From positions 214,497-253,968 of the forward strand of contig NW_003125899.1 of NCBI RefSeq assembly GCF_000003605.2: a DNA stretch of 39,472 nucleotides, in the 5' to 3' direction. The position numbers and the translations under genes were made by a program. The notes under the pieces were generated by a model that worked only from the letters and a program-made list of their open reading frames with translations, had not been told where the DNA came from and searched no databases. This DNA is from Saccoglossus kowalevskii. Lineage: Eukaryota > Hemichordata > Enteropneusta > Harrimaniidae. Positions 13,801 through 24,500 of the stretch are shown in pieces (position 1 is the first letter of the stretch; the number at the start of each line of letters is the position of its first letter).

Positions 13801-14800
13801 CCATATGACATGGCCTACACCGCAATCTGAGATGTTATTGTCTGGTATACTAAGTTGTGGTAAAATAACGTGTAGTAAATTGAGCCATGAACCAAACTGG
13901 CTGTATCAGTCTTCACACATTGTACATGTCAAAATATATTTTTAACGTATTGACAACTTTAAAATCCTATCGACCAACATAGTTTTGAATTTTACTTCAG
14001 AACACGCAGAAAAATATATTCGCTGAAAATACAAAAGATGTAGAGAATGATTCACAACATTTGAATTTATTGAAATTTATTTAAATCGCCATGCAAGAAG
14101 TGCCATGTTTATTTAATGATTAATGGCACCAAAAGGTGCTACAAACTGAAATGCTTTTTAATATTTGGCTATTTACTAAAATAAAAAAACTTTTGTTCAG
14201 ATATATTATATTGCATTGGATATATGGCAAAATATATCTGATAATGACTGTATAGCCTACAAATGCACTAATGTATGAACTATACACCTGAAAACTGTTT
14301 TTAATGCTTGATTTTCAGAAAAATCATCTGACAAATATACCAGTTTCAGGGTAACTGTTAGTTTTAAAACGGTAAAAAACATTTTGTGACAAAGTTATGG
14401 ATACTATCAGAGGAAAACAAAAATAAAGAATCAAACCTCAATTTAAAATGAGTGATACTGTAAAATTTAGTTTAGCTGGAATTAATTTTCGCTGAAAAAA
14501 ACTTTTTGGGTGTTTTGTATAGAATATTTTTTCACTGATTTTTGACAAGTTGAATGCAAAATGTAGGAAAATTTTATTTTCACTAAATTATCTCTTTAGC
14601 GAAAATTCATTCCAAACAAAAATGAAGCATTTTACAGTACCACCTTTGATCATGTGACCCCTTGTTGCACATTCTGGTAAATTGAATCCCGAATATTCCT
14701 GTAACATTCCTTCACTCTTTGTTTTACAGCCTGGAAAATCACCTGCAGACAACTGACTGAAAATCCTGTTAAAGTTGTGTGGTACAGTGATGAAGACTGA
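4680..14800 (+). CDS. Four-exon gene, 820-residue lysine-rich protein of unknown function
   Basis: The exons are 4680-4817, 6690-7233, 11901-13610 and 14730-14800. All junctions are GT-AG and the phases agree, giving 820 codons plus TGA. An in-frame TAG at 4668 makes the ATG at 4680 the first start in frame. Residues 1-75 look helical and ordered (LENRRLALLLARALRRADAD). About residues 90-215 are acidic and Ser-rich. A basic run at about 214-229 (KKKRKKRKRKKK) is a likely nuclear localisation signal. Residues 230-720 are polar and low-complexity with Lys-rich patches. The last 90 residues again look ordered, including DEDDLGITFGTVVFKGGHL and the end VKVVWYSDED. I do not recognise the family. 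A nuclear role is inferred from the basic run only. An exon hidden in the 4.7 kb second intron cannot be excluded. Confidence 0.72.
4818..6689 (+). other. Intron 1 of the unknown gene
   Basis: GTAATA donor and AATCCAG acceptor. AT-rich, with no recognisable gene or repeat family. The frames open near 4830-5171 and 6450-6644 have no protein-like character. Confidence 0.5.
6690..7233 (+). CDS. Unknown gene, exon 2
   Basis: Begins IEAIKETARDLADLSLEEFN directly after the acceptor and continues the helical N-terminal segment of exon 1. A Ser/Asp/Glu-rich stretch (DNSDSDSEDTDELDD) follows, then the basic run KKKRKKRKRKKK at the end. Donor AAAG|GTTAGT leaves one base. Clusters of Ser within Asp/Glu look like casein kinase 2 targets (inference). 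Confidence 0.75.
7234..11900 (+). other. Intron 2 of the unknown gene (4.7 kb)
   Basis: It runs from GTTAGT to CCTACAG and is mostly AT-rich unique-looking DNA. It contains a G tract near 9279-9286, a direct repeat of CATGCATGTACTGGT near 11000 and 11020, and a possible cryptic exon at 9823-9938 (listed separately). No other coding signal was found. Confidence 0.5.
9823..9938 (+). other. Possible cryptic or alternative exon inside intron 2
   Basis: A strong acceptor (TTTTTTTGTTTTTCAG, ending 9822) precedes a 37-codon frame that reads like protein (SPTDIDLIKDSVVAKLVSNI) and ends in TAA. The frame needs two bases from the previous exon, while exon 2 leaves only one. Joined to exon 2 it would stop after about 12 codons. 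It may belong to an alternative transcript or be chance. Confidence 0.2.
11901..13610 (+). CDS. Unknown gene, exon 3 (main exon)
   Basis: It starts after CCTACAG, completing a Gly codon and reading GKEELLSPGLVSPAE. It stays open for about 570 codons. Notable pieces are KSVSLVKVDQQFVIGVIVHG near the start, a basic segment (ENKRKKKQQKLQ) and an ordered C-terminal part (LGITFGTVVFKGGHLVLDS, then KIYNHKDVVRYLER). The donor AGAA|GTAAGT at 13610/13611 is close to consensus and hands over to exon 4 in phase. Reading through it instead gives a stop at 13663. Confidence 0.78.
13611..14729 (+). other. Intron 3 of the unknown gene
   Basis: It runs from GTAAGT to TGTTTTACAG. AT-rich, and it carries a complete TA-flanked MITE at 14456-14639 close to the acceptor. 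Confidence 0.55.
14456..14639. mobile_element. MITE with TACTGTAAAAT ends, copy 1
   Basis: The left end TACTGTAAAAT (14456-14466) is matched by its reverse complement ATTTTACAGTA (14629-14639). Behind them sit imperfect inverted subrepeats, GGAATTAATTTTCGCT on the left and AGCGAAAATTCATTCC on the right. The outermost TA on both sides looks like the target-site duplication of Tc1/mariner-type elements. It shares its layout and long stretches of sequence with the copy at 19621-19834. No coding capacity. Confidence 0.7.
14730..14800 (+). CDS. Unknown gene, exon 4 (terminal)
   Basis: The acceptor TGTTTTACAG is followed by CC, completing a Thr codon, then WKITCRQLTENPVKVVWYSD, ED and TGA. The join to exon 3 (YLER-T-WKIT) is in phase, and the product looks better ordered than the read-through end at 13663, so I favour the spliced end. 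Confidence 0.65.
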
Positions 14801-14974
14801 GAATGGATTACCCACTACAATTATGTGGTACGGAATTTACATCATTTCAACCATGGTTGCTTACAAAATGCACATATGTAGGTTCAGCTAAATGTGCAAT
14901 GTCTTTGAACCATTCAGCCACAGTAAATGGAAGGTTAAATTTTCAAGTTTCTTGCGTTTTCAGTGACTTTAAAA

Positions 14975-14984
14975 AATAAATAAA
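14975..14984 (+). terminator. Candidate poly(A) signal of the unknown gene
   Basis: Two overlapping AATAAA hexamers lie about 175 bases past the stop codon, followed by A-rich sequence. The position suits a 3' UTR, but the hexamer is common in this AT-rich DNA. Confidence 0.35.
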
Positions 14985-17900
14985 ATTAAAAAAAAAGCAA
15001 AGAAAAAAAAAAAAATTGTTCATTTTAAGTGGACTGTAATGATAAACTTTCATAATTATCCGTCCACGTTAAAACATTGAAACAAAATATAGAAAAAAAA
15101 ATAAAAAATTTACATGACAGTGCCATGTAAGGAGATGTAGTGAACTGCTAGATTTGGAGTGAAGTTTTTGGGAGGTGGGGGGGGGGGGGATTGTCTTTCC
15201 AGGTGATGTACATATCAATTTCCTCCCAAGTTCCCCGATCAATTGAAATGTTTAATTGCTATACGTCATAGCTTTCTCACTAAATATTTATTTTCTGAAC
15301 TCCCCATGTTGCAGCTTTCTATTTTAAATATAATGAACTGCAATAACTTTTTTTTATTATTTATTGAAGTCAGCTGATTTACTAAAAATGTAGTATCTAT
15401 GTTCATGATGAAGTTAATAGTGTACATAAACAAAATTTAGTCTCTTAAGTGGTGTCTGCAAATGAATTTGTAATTCTTTAGGTGAAGAGACGGGACTATT
15501 TTGATATTCGTTGATTTCAAAGGCTGAAATTGTTAGTATTATATTTTGAGATTCTTGTAATCCTGTGAGCAGACATAATTGTAAGCCTTTTGTACAATTT
15601 ACTAGACGGGGGGGAAAACACAAGGAAATAAGTTTTGTAAATTTTGTGTTGCTGGCTTTCCACACCATATTGCAATTGCCAGCATGTTACAAATTCAGTA
15701 TTCAAAACTAAGATATGGTACAACATATCACAAGACTTGGACCCAGTTGATGGGCAAGATTTATACAACTGAAAATGGTACAGTATTTGTTTGGTGTTTA
15801 ATAGGACTTTAATAATTACCTGCTTAATTTCAATTTGCCATGTACATTTGATACTTTTTTGTGCATGTCCTGTGATGCTTTGTGCGCAGGGGTTAAGAGA
15901 CTGTGAATTCCATTGATGAGCTACATTTAGCATTTGCTTAAATTTGATGCGATAATTTCAATTAACATTTTTGTTTTCTCCTCTACTGATATCAAGTTAA
16001 AGACTTGACTTGCCTGGGTGGAGGCACTAAAAGGTGTCTAGGCATTTATAGATGGTGTATTTATTTAGGTTGTCCATGTGCAACAATCATTTCTAGCAAC
16101 TTTTGTTGGCTTGTTTTAAGTTCAATTCTGATAAGGAATTTTTCTGAGACTGGATTTGAATTTTTCTTTTTGAGGACTGTGTCCTATTTGGAGCAATTTT
16201 TTAGTAATCTTTTGTATGTCTGGTAAAAAATTTACAGAAAGTGAATTTCAACCAAAATCCCCCCCCCCCCTTCCCATAATAACTTTAATAACAGTGCACA
16301 TTGTACAATTGCCTTTCCATATATGAAAGATGTGGCCACATTGAACAAGCAAAGGTTCGAAAATTAGCTATTAACTTAAAAGCTTTAAGCCAGGTGAAGT
16401 TTTTTTATTTTAACAGAACATTTATTTATTCGTTAAAATCTCAACATTGTACATGTCAACAGATATATTTTGGCACAAAATGCGTAGTGACAATTTAGTT
16501 GTTGTAAATTATACCTGAAATGATGCACAACTCTCTATAAAATAATTTCGAGGGCACTATCTAGGTACAAAATAGCTGTATTGGTTCTAATAAGTGCCAA
16601 AATGTGCAAGGCTTGAACTTAAGAGGCATTCTCGATTCCCAACCAATTTTTTGCTTTGCTCTCTGAAAAAAAATGAAATTATCCTGAGATTAACAATGTG
16701 TAGTAAGACGATGCAGAGTTTATTGGTGTTGAAAAACTGTCCCTTCTCGGTTCAAGCTCCAAATCCTAAAATTATTGATGGAATATTAAATATAATCAGT
16801 ATTCTCATTGCATTGTTGTAACAGCAGACCATGAAATAAAATTGTTATTCAATAGAGCAGTCTACACACGGCCAATATTAATACCTTCGGTACTAAATGA
16901 ATCTGCTTGGTAAACGTGTCTAGTATAATACAATGCAAATAGCTGGAAAACATTTGTTGACCAAAAATGCACATGTAGACATTTGCATGAACATTGTAAC
17001 GTGTACCACAAACATTTTGGCTTGGCGTTACACAAATTGATAAAACTAAAACAATTTTATTGAACAAGTTTGAAGCCTGATCTGTTAACATGTTGTGTAA
17101 ATATTCTACCTGGTCATACGTGGCTGTACAAGAATGAGTAGTTAAGTTTCATGTACAAATCTCTACTGTAGTACAAGCAGCAGACTGGGAACAAATTATA
17201 AAATGTTTACAATGCCAACATGTCCAGAGTAGCAAAAACAAGTGGTGTATTTTGCATTATTCACTGTATTGTTTTTTTCATCTACAGGCTGGTTGCACAC
17301 CTGGGAATAAATTTGTTTTAATGCAAACCTGTGTGGAGTTTGATTACTAGTGAATGAATATTTGGCAAATTTATTTGGATTTTATACATGGGTTTACCGA
17401 ATCATTGTTCAAAAGGACAATCACATTACACAGAAGGCTTTACTTTTAAATTACATGGGAACTGCCTTGTGGTCACTATGGATTGGTGAAAGTTTGTAAA
17501 TTGGGTTTTTAGCTGAAAGATATTTTGGATGTAAAGTTTGCTTGCAAGAATCTACCCATTCTGAATGAAGCCTCCATACTTGCCATTCATAGTACCCATA
17601 TTTTTCCTGAAAATTTAAATCGTGCATGTGGACTACAATTCCAGGTTGAACAAGACAAACTTGCAGTCTGTTGTTGACATTTAGTCTATTACTGCCAAGT
17701 CGTGCTAATTCTCTGACATCTATCCTGTATTTCCAGTTTAGTAAAAGTGAAATCTGATGGGTGCATTAGTTGTATGAACTCAAAGAACTCTAAAATTATT
17801 AGTTTTTAAAGTTGGTATGATGTTGGGTGTCTGATGCATGTCCCCATTTCTACTCTAACTGGTAGACATTTGTTTGTTGGTTTTGCATATCAGAAGTCCT

Positions 17901-18143
17901 TTCTTAGACACGCTTTGACCAATTTAGTTCGAACTTTATCAATTCTCTTGATTGAAAGGAAGCATACAAATGCTGACATTTCATTTGTCGTATGTTAAAG
18001 TATAATAACAGGGGGCCGTGACATTTTCGATGTCTTGTTAAAATCCAAATCTGATAAGGCCAATCATCATGGATTACTTGCATTGGTGGCACAACCACAC
18101 AAATGTTTATTTTTACAAATGTAATATGGACAAAAACATTTTT
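14985..18143. other. Intergenic stretch between converging genes
   Basis: AT-rich, with A tracts near 15001-15015, a G tract near 15177-15190 and a C tract near 16260-16270. No open frame has protein-like composition. It could include extended 3' UTR of the unknown gene. Confidence 0.4.
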
Positions 18144-18175
18144 GACTCCCATGTGCAAAGCACACAATGGGAGTC
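18144..18175. repeat. Terminal hairpin of a repeat element
   Basis: GACTCCCAT (18144-18152) pairs perfectly with ATGGGAGTC (18167-18175) around a 14-base loop. It is followed at once by a GTGTCCGTCCGTTCC tract and then the tandem array. This head-hairpin plus CCGTCCG layout recurs at 38738 and, in reverse, at 25856-25890. Confidence 0.7.
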
Positions 18176-18205
18176 TTTGCAGTTAGTGTCTGTATGTGTC
18201 CGTCC

Positions 18206-19205
18206 GTTCCACTGCTATCTCAAGAACCATACATCAGTTTTTGATGAAACTTGGTGAATAGATGCTCTGGGCTCATGCACAGGTTTGATAAAGTTTTGGT
18301 AGAAATGCATGCATATTAATTACCAAATTTGCATGATAATTAGCTAATTTTTAGCTGTTCCACTGATATCTAAACAACCACTCATTTGATTTTGATGAAA
18401 CTTGGTACATAGATGCTCTGAACTAATGCTAGGATTTGATTAGTTTTTGGTAAAATGCCTATATATGTGCATATTAAATACCTAGTTTGCATAATTAATT
18501 AAATAATTTTCAGCTTTTGATATTTCAAGTACATTTCAATGAAACTTGGTACATAGATACTCAATGACTATGCAGAGATTGTTTTGGGATAAATATTTGT
18601 GCATATTAATTACCTAATTTGCATAATTAATTTTCTGCTTTTTCACCTATATCTCAAGTACTTATCACATTTCAATGAAACTTGGTACATAGATCCTCTA
18701 AGACTATGCAGAGACCTGGTGAGTTTTAGGGAAAATAATTGTGCATTTTAATTACCTAATTTGCATAACTAACCAACTTTCACACTGATATCTCAAGTAC
18801 TAATCATCACATTTCGATGAAACTTTCTACATGGATGCTGTAGGACAATATACAAACCTGATTAATTGTGGGTTAAAATCTGTAATATTAATTACCTAAT
18901 TTGCATAATTGACCAATTTTGAGCTATCACACTGATATCTAAAATACTAATTATTCCATTTCAATGAAACTTAGTGCAAAGATGCTCTAGGACAATGTAC
19001 AAACCTGATTAGTTTGGGGTTCTGTTCATATTAATTCTCTAATTAGCATAATAATTCGTAATTTGTTGGTTCTAATCACATTTCAATAAAACTTGGTACA
19101 TAGATAGTCTGTTACATTGTGCATAGCTCATTAGTTTTACACTCAAATCTGTTCATATTTTAATTTTCTGATTTGCATTATTAGTTTTCAGCTTTTCCAT
19201 CAATA
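18206..19205. repeat. Tandem array, seven degenerate monomers of about 122-151 bases
   Basis: The core GAAACTTGGTACATAGAT or close variants recurs at about 18246, 18397, 18541, 18677, 18819, 18966 and 19088. Each unit also carries a version of CTGATATCTCAAGTACTAAT before the core and ATTAATTACCTAATTTGCAT after it. Unit lengths vary by tens of bases and identity decays along the array, so it is an old array internal to a repeat element. It is neither a protein-coding repeat nor a CRISPR array. Confidence 0.8.
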
Positions 19206-19257
19206 TCTCAAATACAAGTATTTTTGAATTATTTTTAATGCGTTTCCAATTCTCTCA

Positions 19258-19510
19258 GCACACGGGAGTTCTTTCAAAGCTTTTTGATTTATATGTTTGA
19301 TTATGATTTTTTAGCACAAAAATGGCTGCCATTCGGCCATCTTGAATCAGATCGTGAAATAAATTGATGTGCATATGTATAATATCATGTATGTTGTATG
19401 TGTGAAGTTTGATTATAATTCGTCTAGGCATTTCTAAGATACAGGTCTGGATGCATGCACAAGGGTCAAAACATAAGTCCTCGTTTTTGGACTGCGTCCG
19501 AACAGGAACT
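19258..19510. repeat. Degenerate copy of the AGTCCCCGTT-hairpin repeat
   Basis: It carries AAAATGGCTGCCATTCGGCC and ends in AGTCCTCGTT (19476-19485) and AACAGGAACT (19501-19510). This is a decayed version of the perfect hairpin at 25856-25890, with a similar GCGTCCG loop. Its orientation is opposite to the hairpin at 18144, so two elements abut tail to tail here. Confidence 0.65.
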
Positions 19511-19620
19511 AAAAATATTGCTTTTGCAGGATACACAAAGATTAGATAAAAAATCAAAACCACTAATTTTCATGTGCAGTGAATGTTATTAGATGTACCA
19601 AAACAACCAGTAAATATGTG

Positions 19621-19834
19621 TACTGTTACATTTTCTTTTATTGTAGCTGGAATTTATTGTCGCTGAAAATACTTTTTGGGTGTTTTGTATGGAATTTAAT
19701 TTCACTGATTTTTGAAATGAGGAATGTAAAATATATAAAAAAAGTATATTCCCTGGATTTTATTTTCGCTGAATCATTCCTTCAACAAAAATAGCGAAAA
19801 TGAATTCCAAGCAAATATAAAGTACTCTACAGTA
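19621..19834. mobile_element. MITE with TACTGT ends, copy 2
   Basis: The same family as 14456-14639: TACTGTTACAT at the left, CTACAGTA at the right, shared interior words such as ACTTTTTGGGTGTTTTGTAT and CACTGATTTTTGA, and TA at both borders. It is more diverged and about 30 bases longer than copy 1. It lies between the two converging genes. Confidence 0.65.
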
Positions 19835-20722
19835 CTAGAGAATGTCCTTGTTTCAGCAAAGTGTTTCAGGGTTATGACAAATTATACTCCAATGTATCTT
19901 ACAATACACAGTAAAGAACAATGCTAAAAATTACATGTTCTTGTCTATATTGCACATTTAATAAAAAAAAACTGTAAAAGATGTACGTTTTCCAGCTCAA
20001 ACTCCTACAAAATTTATAGAAACTTAAATTGTTCATTTTTTCTACAATTAAGTTTTCCGAAAAAAGCAACAAGTTTAAGTAATGCATAATTGAGTGTTGC
20101 CCAGATTTACAAGTGAATGGTACTTGTCAACATGACCACACCAGTCATTGAAAAAAAGAACTTGAGTGACTAACACTACTACAAAAATTGGAAGTACCCC
20201 CCCCCCAGTGGTAATACCACTCCACCAAACAATCTTGTGATAGGGAATAAAGTACATGCAAAGTGCTGACGTGGTATAATGTGCATAAACGCTTTATATA
20301 CATAAAACAACACAAGGACAAAATGAAAAACTACAACATAAATAATAATCCATTCAAGCTTCAGTGAACAATTATGTATTATTAACAAAAACAAAAAAGT
20401 GTGCATAATTTGTTTCCTCCACATTTTGATAGGTGTGTGTTCTATGTGGGAAAATTGTCTTATTATGACAGTACTGAACCCAGAATAAAAATGTATTGTA
20501 CATTAAAAACACAACTAAAACTAAAAGCAATTAGGTTAATGGTGTGTACACATTTAATCTTAAAATCATTCCTGACAGAAGCAAAAAAAAAACTAGGAGG
20601 AGAGGAATGTCTGTGATAAAAAGATGTACATTTACATTTTGTTTACAGAGATTTGCTTTAAAATAAAAGCCAGTTTTTTCTATTCATGATATCCAGAGCC
20701 AATTTAAGAACATCACCTTTTG
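19835..20722. other. Downstream flank and likely 3' UTR of SLF1
   Basis: AT-rich, with a C tract near 20196-20206 and no recognisable gene. The part nearest 20722 should be SLF1 3' UTR on the minus strand. Confidence 0.4.
20553..20558 (-). terminator. Candidate ATTAAA poly(A) signal of SLF1
   Basis: On the minus strand this reads ATTAAA about 165 bases past the SLF1 stop. I saw no AATAAA on that strand between it and the stop. Weak evidence given the base composition. Confidence 0.2.
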
Positions 20723-21540
20723 TTATAATGAGCCAGTCATGGAAGCCAGTACTTCCATGTCAGAGACAATTCTATTACATTTTCCGCTAAGATTTTCTCC
20801 TGGACCAATAATTTTTAAGTGATCGCTAAATTTCTGAACAAACGTTCCTAACTGTGAGAAATAAACCAAGTCTTCAGCGATAGCTTTTTCATCACATCCC
20901 ATAAAGTACGGTGCCTTTATTGAATTTGAATTAAGATCACTGAGAATTACAACAGGTCGCTCGCTTATGGTAGGTTTTCTTTTATGAGCGGATGACAGAC
21001 AACTTTCTTGACTTGAAGATGTACTGCTTTGGCTGGCTGTCACATTAGTAATCTGGCTGGAGAGTAATGGCAGTAAATTGCATTGGATTGACTCTTGAGT
21101 AGTATCTGATGGAGGACTAGATATTTCAGGATCAAGAAGACTAGATAACGGCATCAACAATTCCCCAGACTTGGATCGTTCAAGCTCGAGATGCAGTAAG
21201 TTTAAATCTGATACACGGAGGTAAGACTTCAATAAATGGTACACTATCAATGCATACAGATCACATTTCTGTGTAGAACAGCTCCACACTTTACCACCAA
21301 ACGGTTTCAAGATCTGCGCATAATCACATGAAGGAAGTTCTTCAGCTACGACAGACTGGAACTCGCTATCGGTTGGACATGAATCTTGTGAACTGTCAGT
21401 GGTTATACTGGTGCTGTCTTGGCTACTGGTGTCCATATCAGATTGCTTATTGAGTTGTAGCACCTCTTTCATCTCATGTGATAATGCACAGTCAAGTGGG
21501 GAGTACCCTGCTTTATTCCTTGCCATCAGTACTGGTTTAC
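20723..21540 (-). CDS. SLF1: SLF1 exon 17, last ankyrin-like unit and C-terminal domain
   Basis: Begins GKPVLMARNKAGYSPLDCAL, a fourth ankyrin-like unit, followed by a Ser/Thr/Gln-rich insertion (SSQDSTSITTDSSQDS). A helical C-terminal domain starts YALIVYHLLKSYLRVSDLNL and ends LVYFSQLGTFVQKFSDHLKI, then MEVLASMTGSL and TAA. The order and length match the end of vertebrate SLF1. The S-Q pairs in the insertion are potential ATM/ATR sites (inference). Confidence 0.92.
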
Positions 21541-24500
21541 CTACAATGAATTATATACATTTATTCAATGCCCACAACTGCAGGACCACAACACAAAGAA
21601 ACAAAAGTATTCAGTTAGGCATATCAAATTTATATTATGGGAGACGAAATGTACAAAAAGAACAAGCACTTTATATAAACAAAAGTGGCATACTTTAAAG
21701 TATTGTAATATTTATATAATATATTTTTCCTACAAATATTTACTAACATATCTATCATGTTTTAGCATTTGTTTACAGAGTATGTCCTGTTTGAAATGAA
21801 CAGTTATTGATCTGAAAAACAAAGATGCAAGGAAAATATACACCAAGTTTGTCTTACTTATTGAGCAGACAAAGAATATTAACAAATGTATTGCAGAAAG
21901 TATCCATAAAATCGGTATTCAAAAATACATAGTTAAAACTTAAAAAGCTAAAGTTAAATGCAGAATAATTTTCTTGTATGTACTTTTGTCTGGTAATCTT
22001 TGGTTTAATAAAAAAACGAAAAACAAATTTTGCTTAATTTTTTAAACCAATCATCATGACCTTCTCAACCCAAATCTATGGTAGATACTGCAAGCCAGAT
22101 TTCAGATCAAATCAGCAAGTAAGTATATGGTGGTAGATTTGGGGCTTCCACAGTGACAGGAAATGTCTGATATGTAGCTGATTCAAATAGGGACCAAACC
22201 ATGTGATTTACCATGAGATACATAAAGTTATACCTAAATATTCTACAAACCAAATCAGATATATCAGGTGAGTGGTTCTGAGAATGAAGTCCTTCAATAA
22301 ATAGTTATTGTTAGGCCATGTGCATTGACATTTTGTGTAAATAACATTACATTAGACACACATGCATTTATGTTGGTATGTGTCATATGGGAACCTCATT
22401 GATCACATGTAGCCACAGTGAACCTTGAAACACAATTCACGGGTTACGGATGTTTACTACATGGGGGCAGCCATCTTGAATACCCCAAATTAAGATTCCT
22501 ACAAAACAGTAAAAAAGAAACCTCTCAACTGAATCACTGCTGCTGATTGGCTCCTGAGTTGAATGACAATTTTGGTTTCAAATACCCTAGAAAATGTTCT
22601 CGGTTCTGTGTCTAATGAGATGTTCCTATGATAGTATTTTATCGATGCAACAATACTGAATGTCGTTTGTTTGGGGATGACTTAACGCTAGCATCATTTG
22701 CCTGTAAAAGTTTATGGTTTTTCACTGTTTTGTAGGAATCTGAATTTTTCATTTCATTTTTTAGGTTTTTAGGTACAGTGCGGATACAAGATGGCTGCTC
22801 CCGGATAGTAAATATTGGTAAACTACCGGGGTAGTCACATTTATTATAGCACCACTGTGACTCACCTCCAGCCTTGACAATCAACCTAGCAATCTGAATA
22901 TGTCCATTAAATATAGCATCATGTAAAACTGTAGTGCCACAGTCTGGTGATGCCAGCAAGTCAAGACCACCTTTGTTGTTTTTACCAGACTTGGTACCTA
23001 GCAAGAAATCACATCAACGTAACATTACTTATCACACACACAAACTGGGAGTGTGCACAGGTGATATATTTGTATGTACGCCAAAGTTTTGAGTTTTGAC
23101 AAAAATAACTAAAAATATAACACATGACACAGAACAGAGTTGTTGCAGTACCTGTGAGAAGTCAACCCTTTTTATATTATGATAGCTTTAAGTACATCTT
23201 GGTCTTTCTGCGCATAGAGGAAAACCTACTTTTGTGAATTGAGAAGCGCTATAGAACTACCACAATGCTTATTAGGATTATTACTCTCACCACTATATTG
23301 GTTTCAAACAGCAAAACAGCAATATTGCCAGCTATGTTGCTGTTTGGCTTTCTATGCATGTTTCAGAATAGTTACGTGACCATGGTGAGTGAAATGAACA
23401 TCAACTGGCGACATCGATGTAATACTGGGAAAGATGTTGAATATCAATGGAAGATGCAATTCCATTTCATTTTATTCAATTGTATAAAAATAAAGCAGTC
23501 TACAGTTTTTACCTTTTGTGAAGAATGACGTGATGGTTTGAGCGGGTTTAAATCTCAACAATTCCTTTACAATAGAAATATTGCCGTGGTTACAGGCTTC
23601 GTGTAATGGTGTCCATCCGGCATTGTCCGGTGCATTGATGTCAATACCAGGACATGCTAACAGCTCTTTCACTTTAGCTAGGTTGTTTTTAATACAAGCA
23701 ACATGAAGCTGTGTCTCACCTGCAAGTCAATAGAACACTATTACTTCATAAGGAACTGGTGTAATTCTACCCATCTGACTAGATTACATCAGGGTGATCT
23801 AACGTGAAATACGTTTTTCATAATTCTAGTGTCATATAATGTAAAAATAAATACATATGAAGTTGGAGTATCTAGCCGTTGAGTGGTTATTGAGATATCA
23901 GTGGAACAGTTACAAATTATGATGCGAATTAGGTAATTAGTATGCAGAATTCTACCAAAAAGGCCTACAGATTGTCAAAGAGCACAGACGTGCCAAGTTT
24001 CATTCATTGGTGCTCAGTATTATGCATATTAGATCATTAATATGTATATAAGTCTCAATCCTAAGAAGCTAATCTGAAGGAGTTATTTAATGTATCAATG
24101 ACCCTTCATAACCTTGCACTCAACTACGTCAACATTTACCTTTATAATTTCTCTTGTTGACTTGCAGGTGTTTTTTCTTAGCAAGAGGTTCATTTTCATC
24201 TGTGCAAGGGGACAAGAGACTTTTTCTTTTTCTTGTCTGTGATAATGATCTTGACTGAAAACCTTTACTTGTACAAACGTTTGCTTTCCTGCAAAAAAAA
24301 AAGGGAAAAAAGAACCGAATGTTCATAAATCAGTTAAAGCATCAGTTATCATGCTGCTGCCCGTTGAAATTACGTTTATATAAAAGTACATGTAAGTACA
24401 ACAAATCATTACATTTCTGATTCTCTACCTTCGATGAGCGTAGTCAGAGAGTATGATGGTACTTTGCATAAATTAACATATTATAGGTTTGACAATTAGT

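Noticed and set aside
18206-19205. Regular repeats that could be mistaken for a CRISPR array
   Set aside because: The monomers are 122-151 bases, degenerate along their whole length, with no unique spacers, in a eukaryotic genome.
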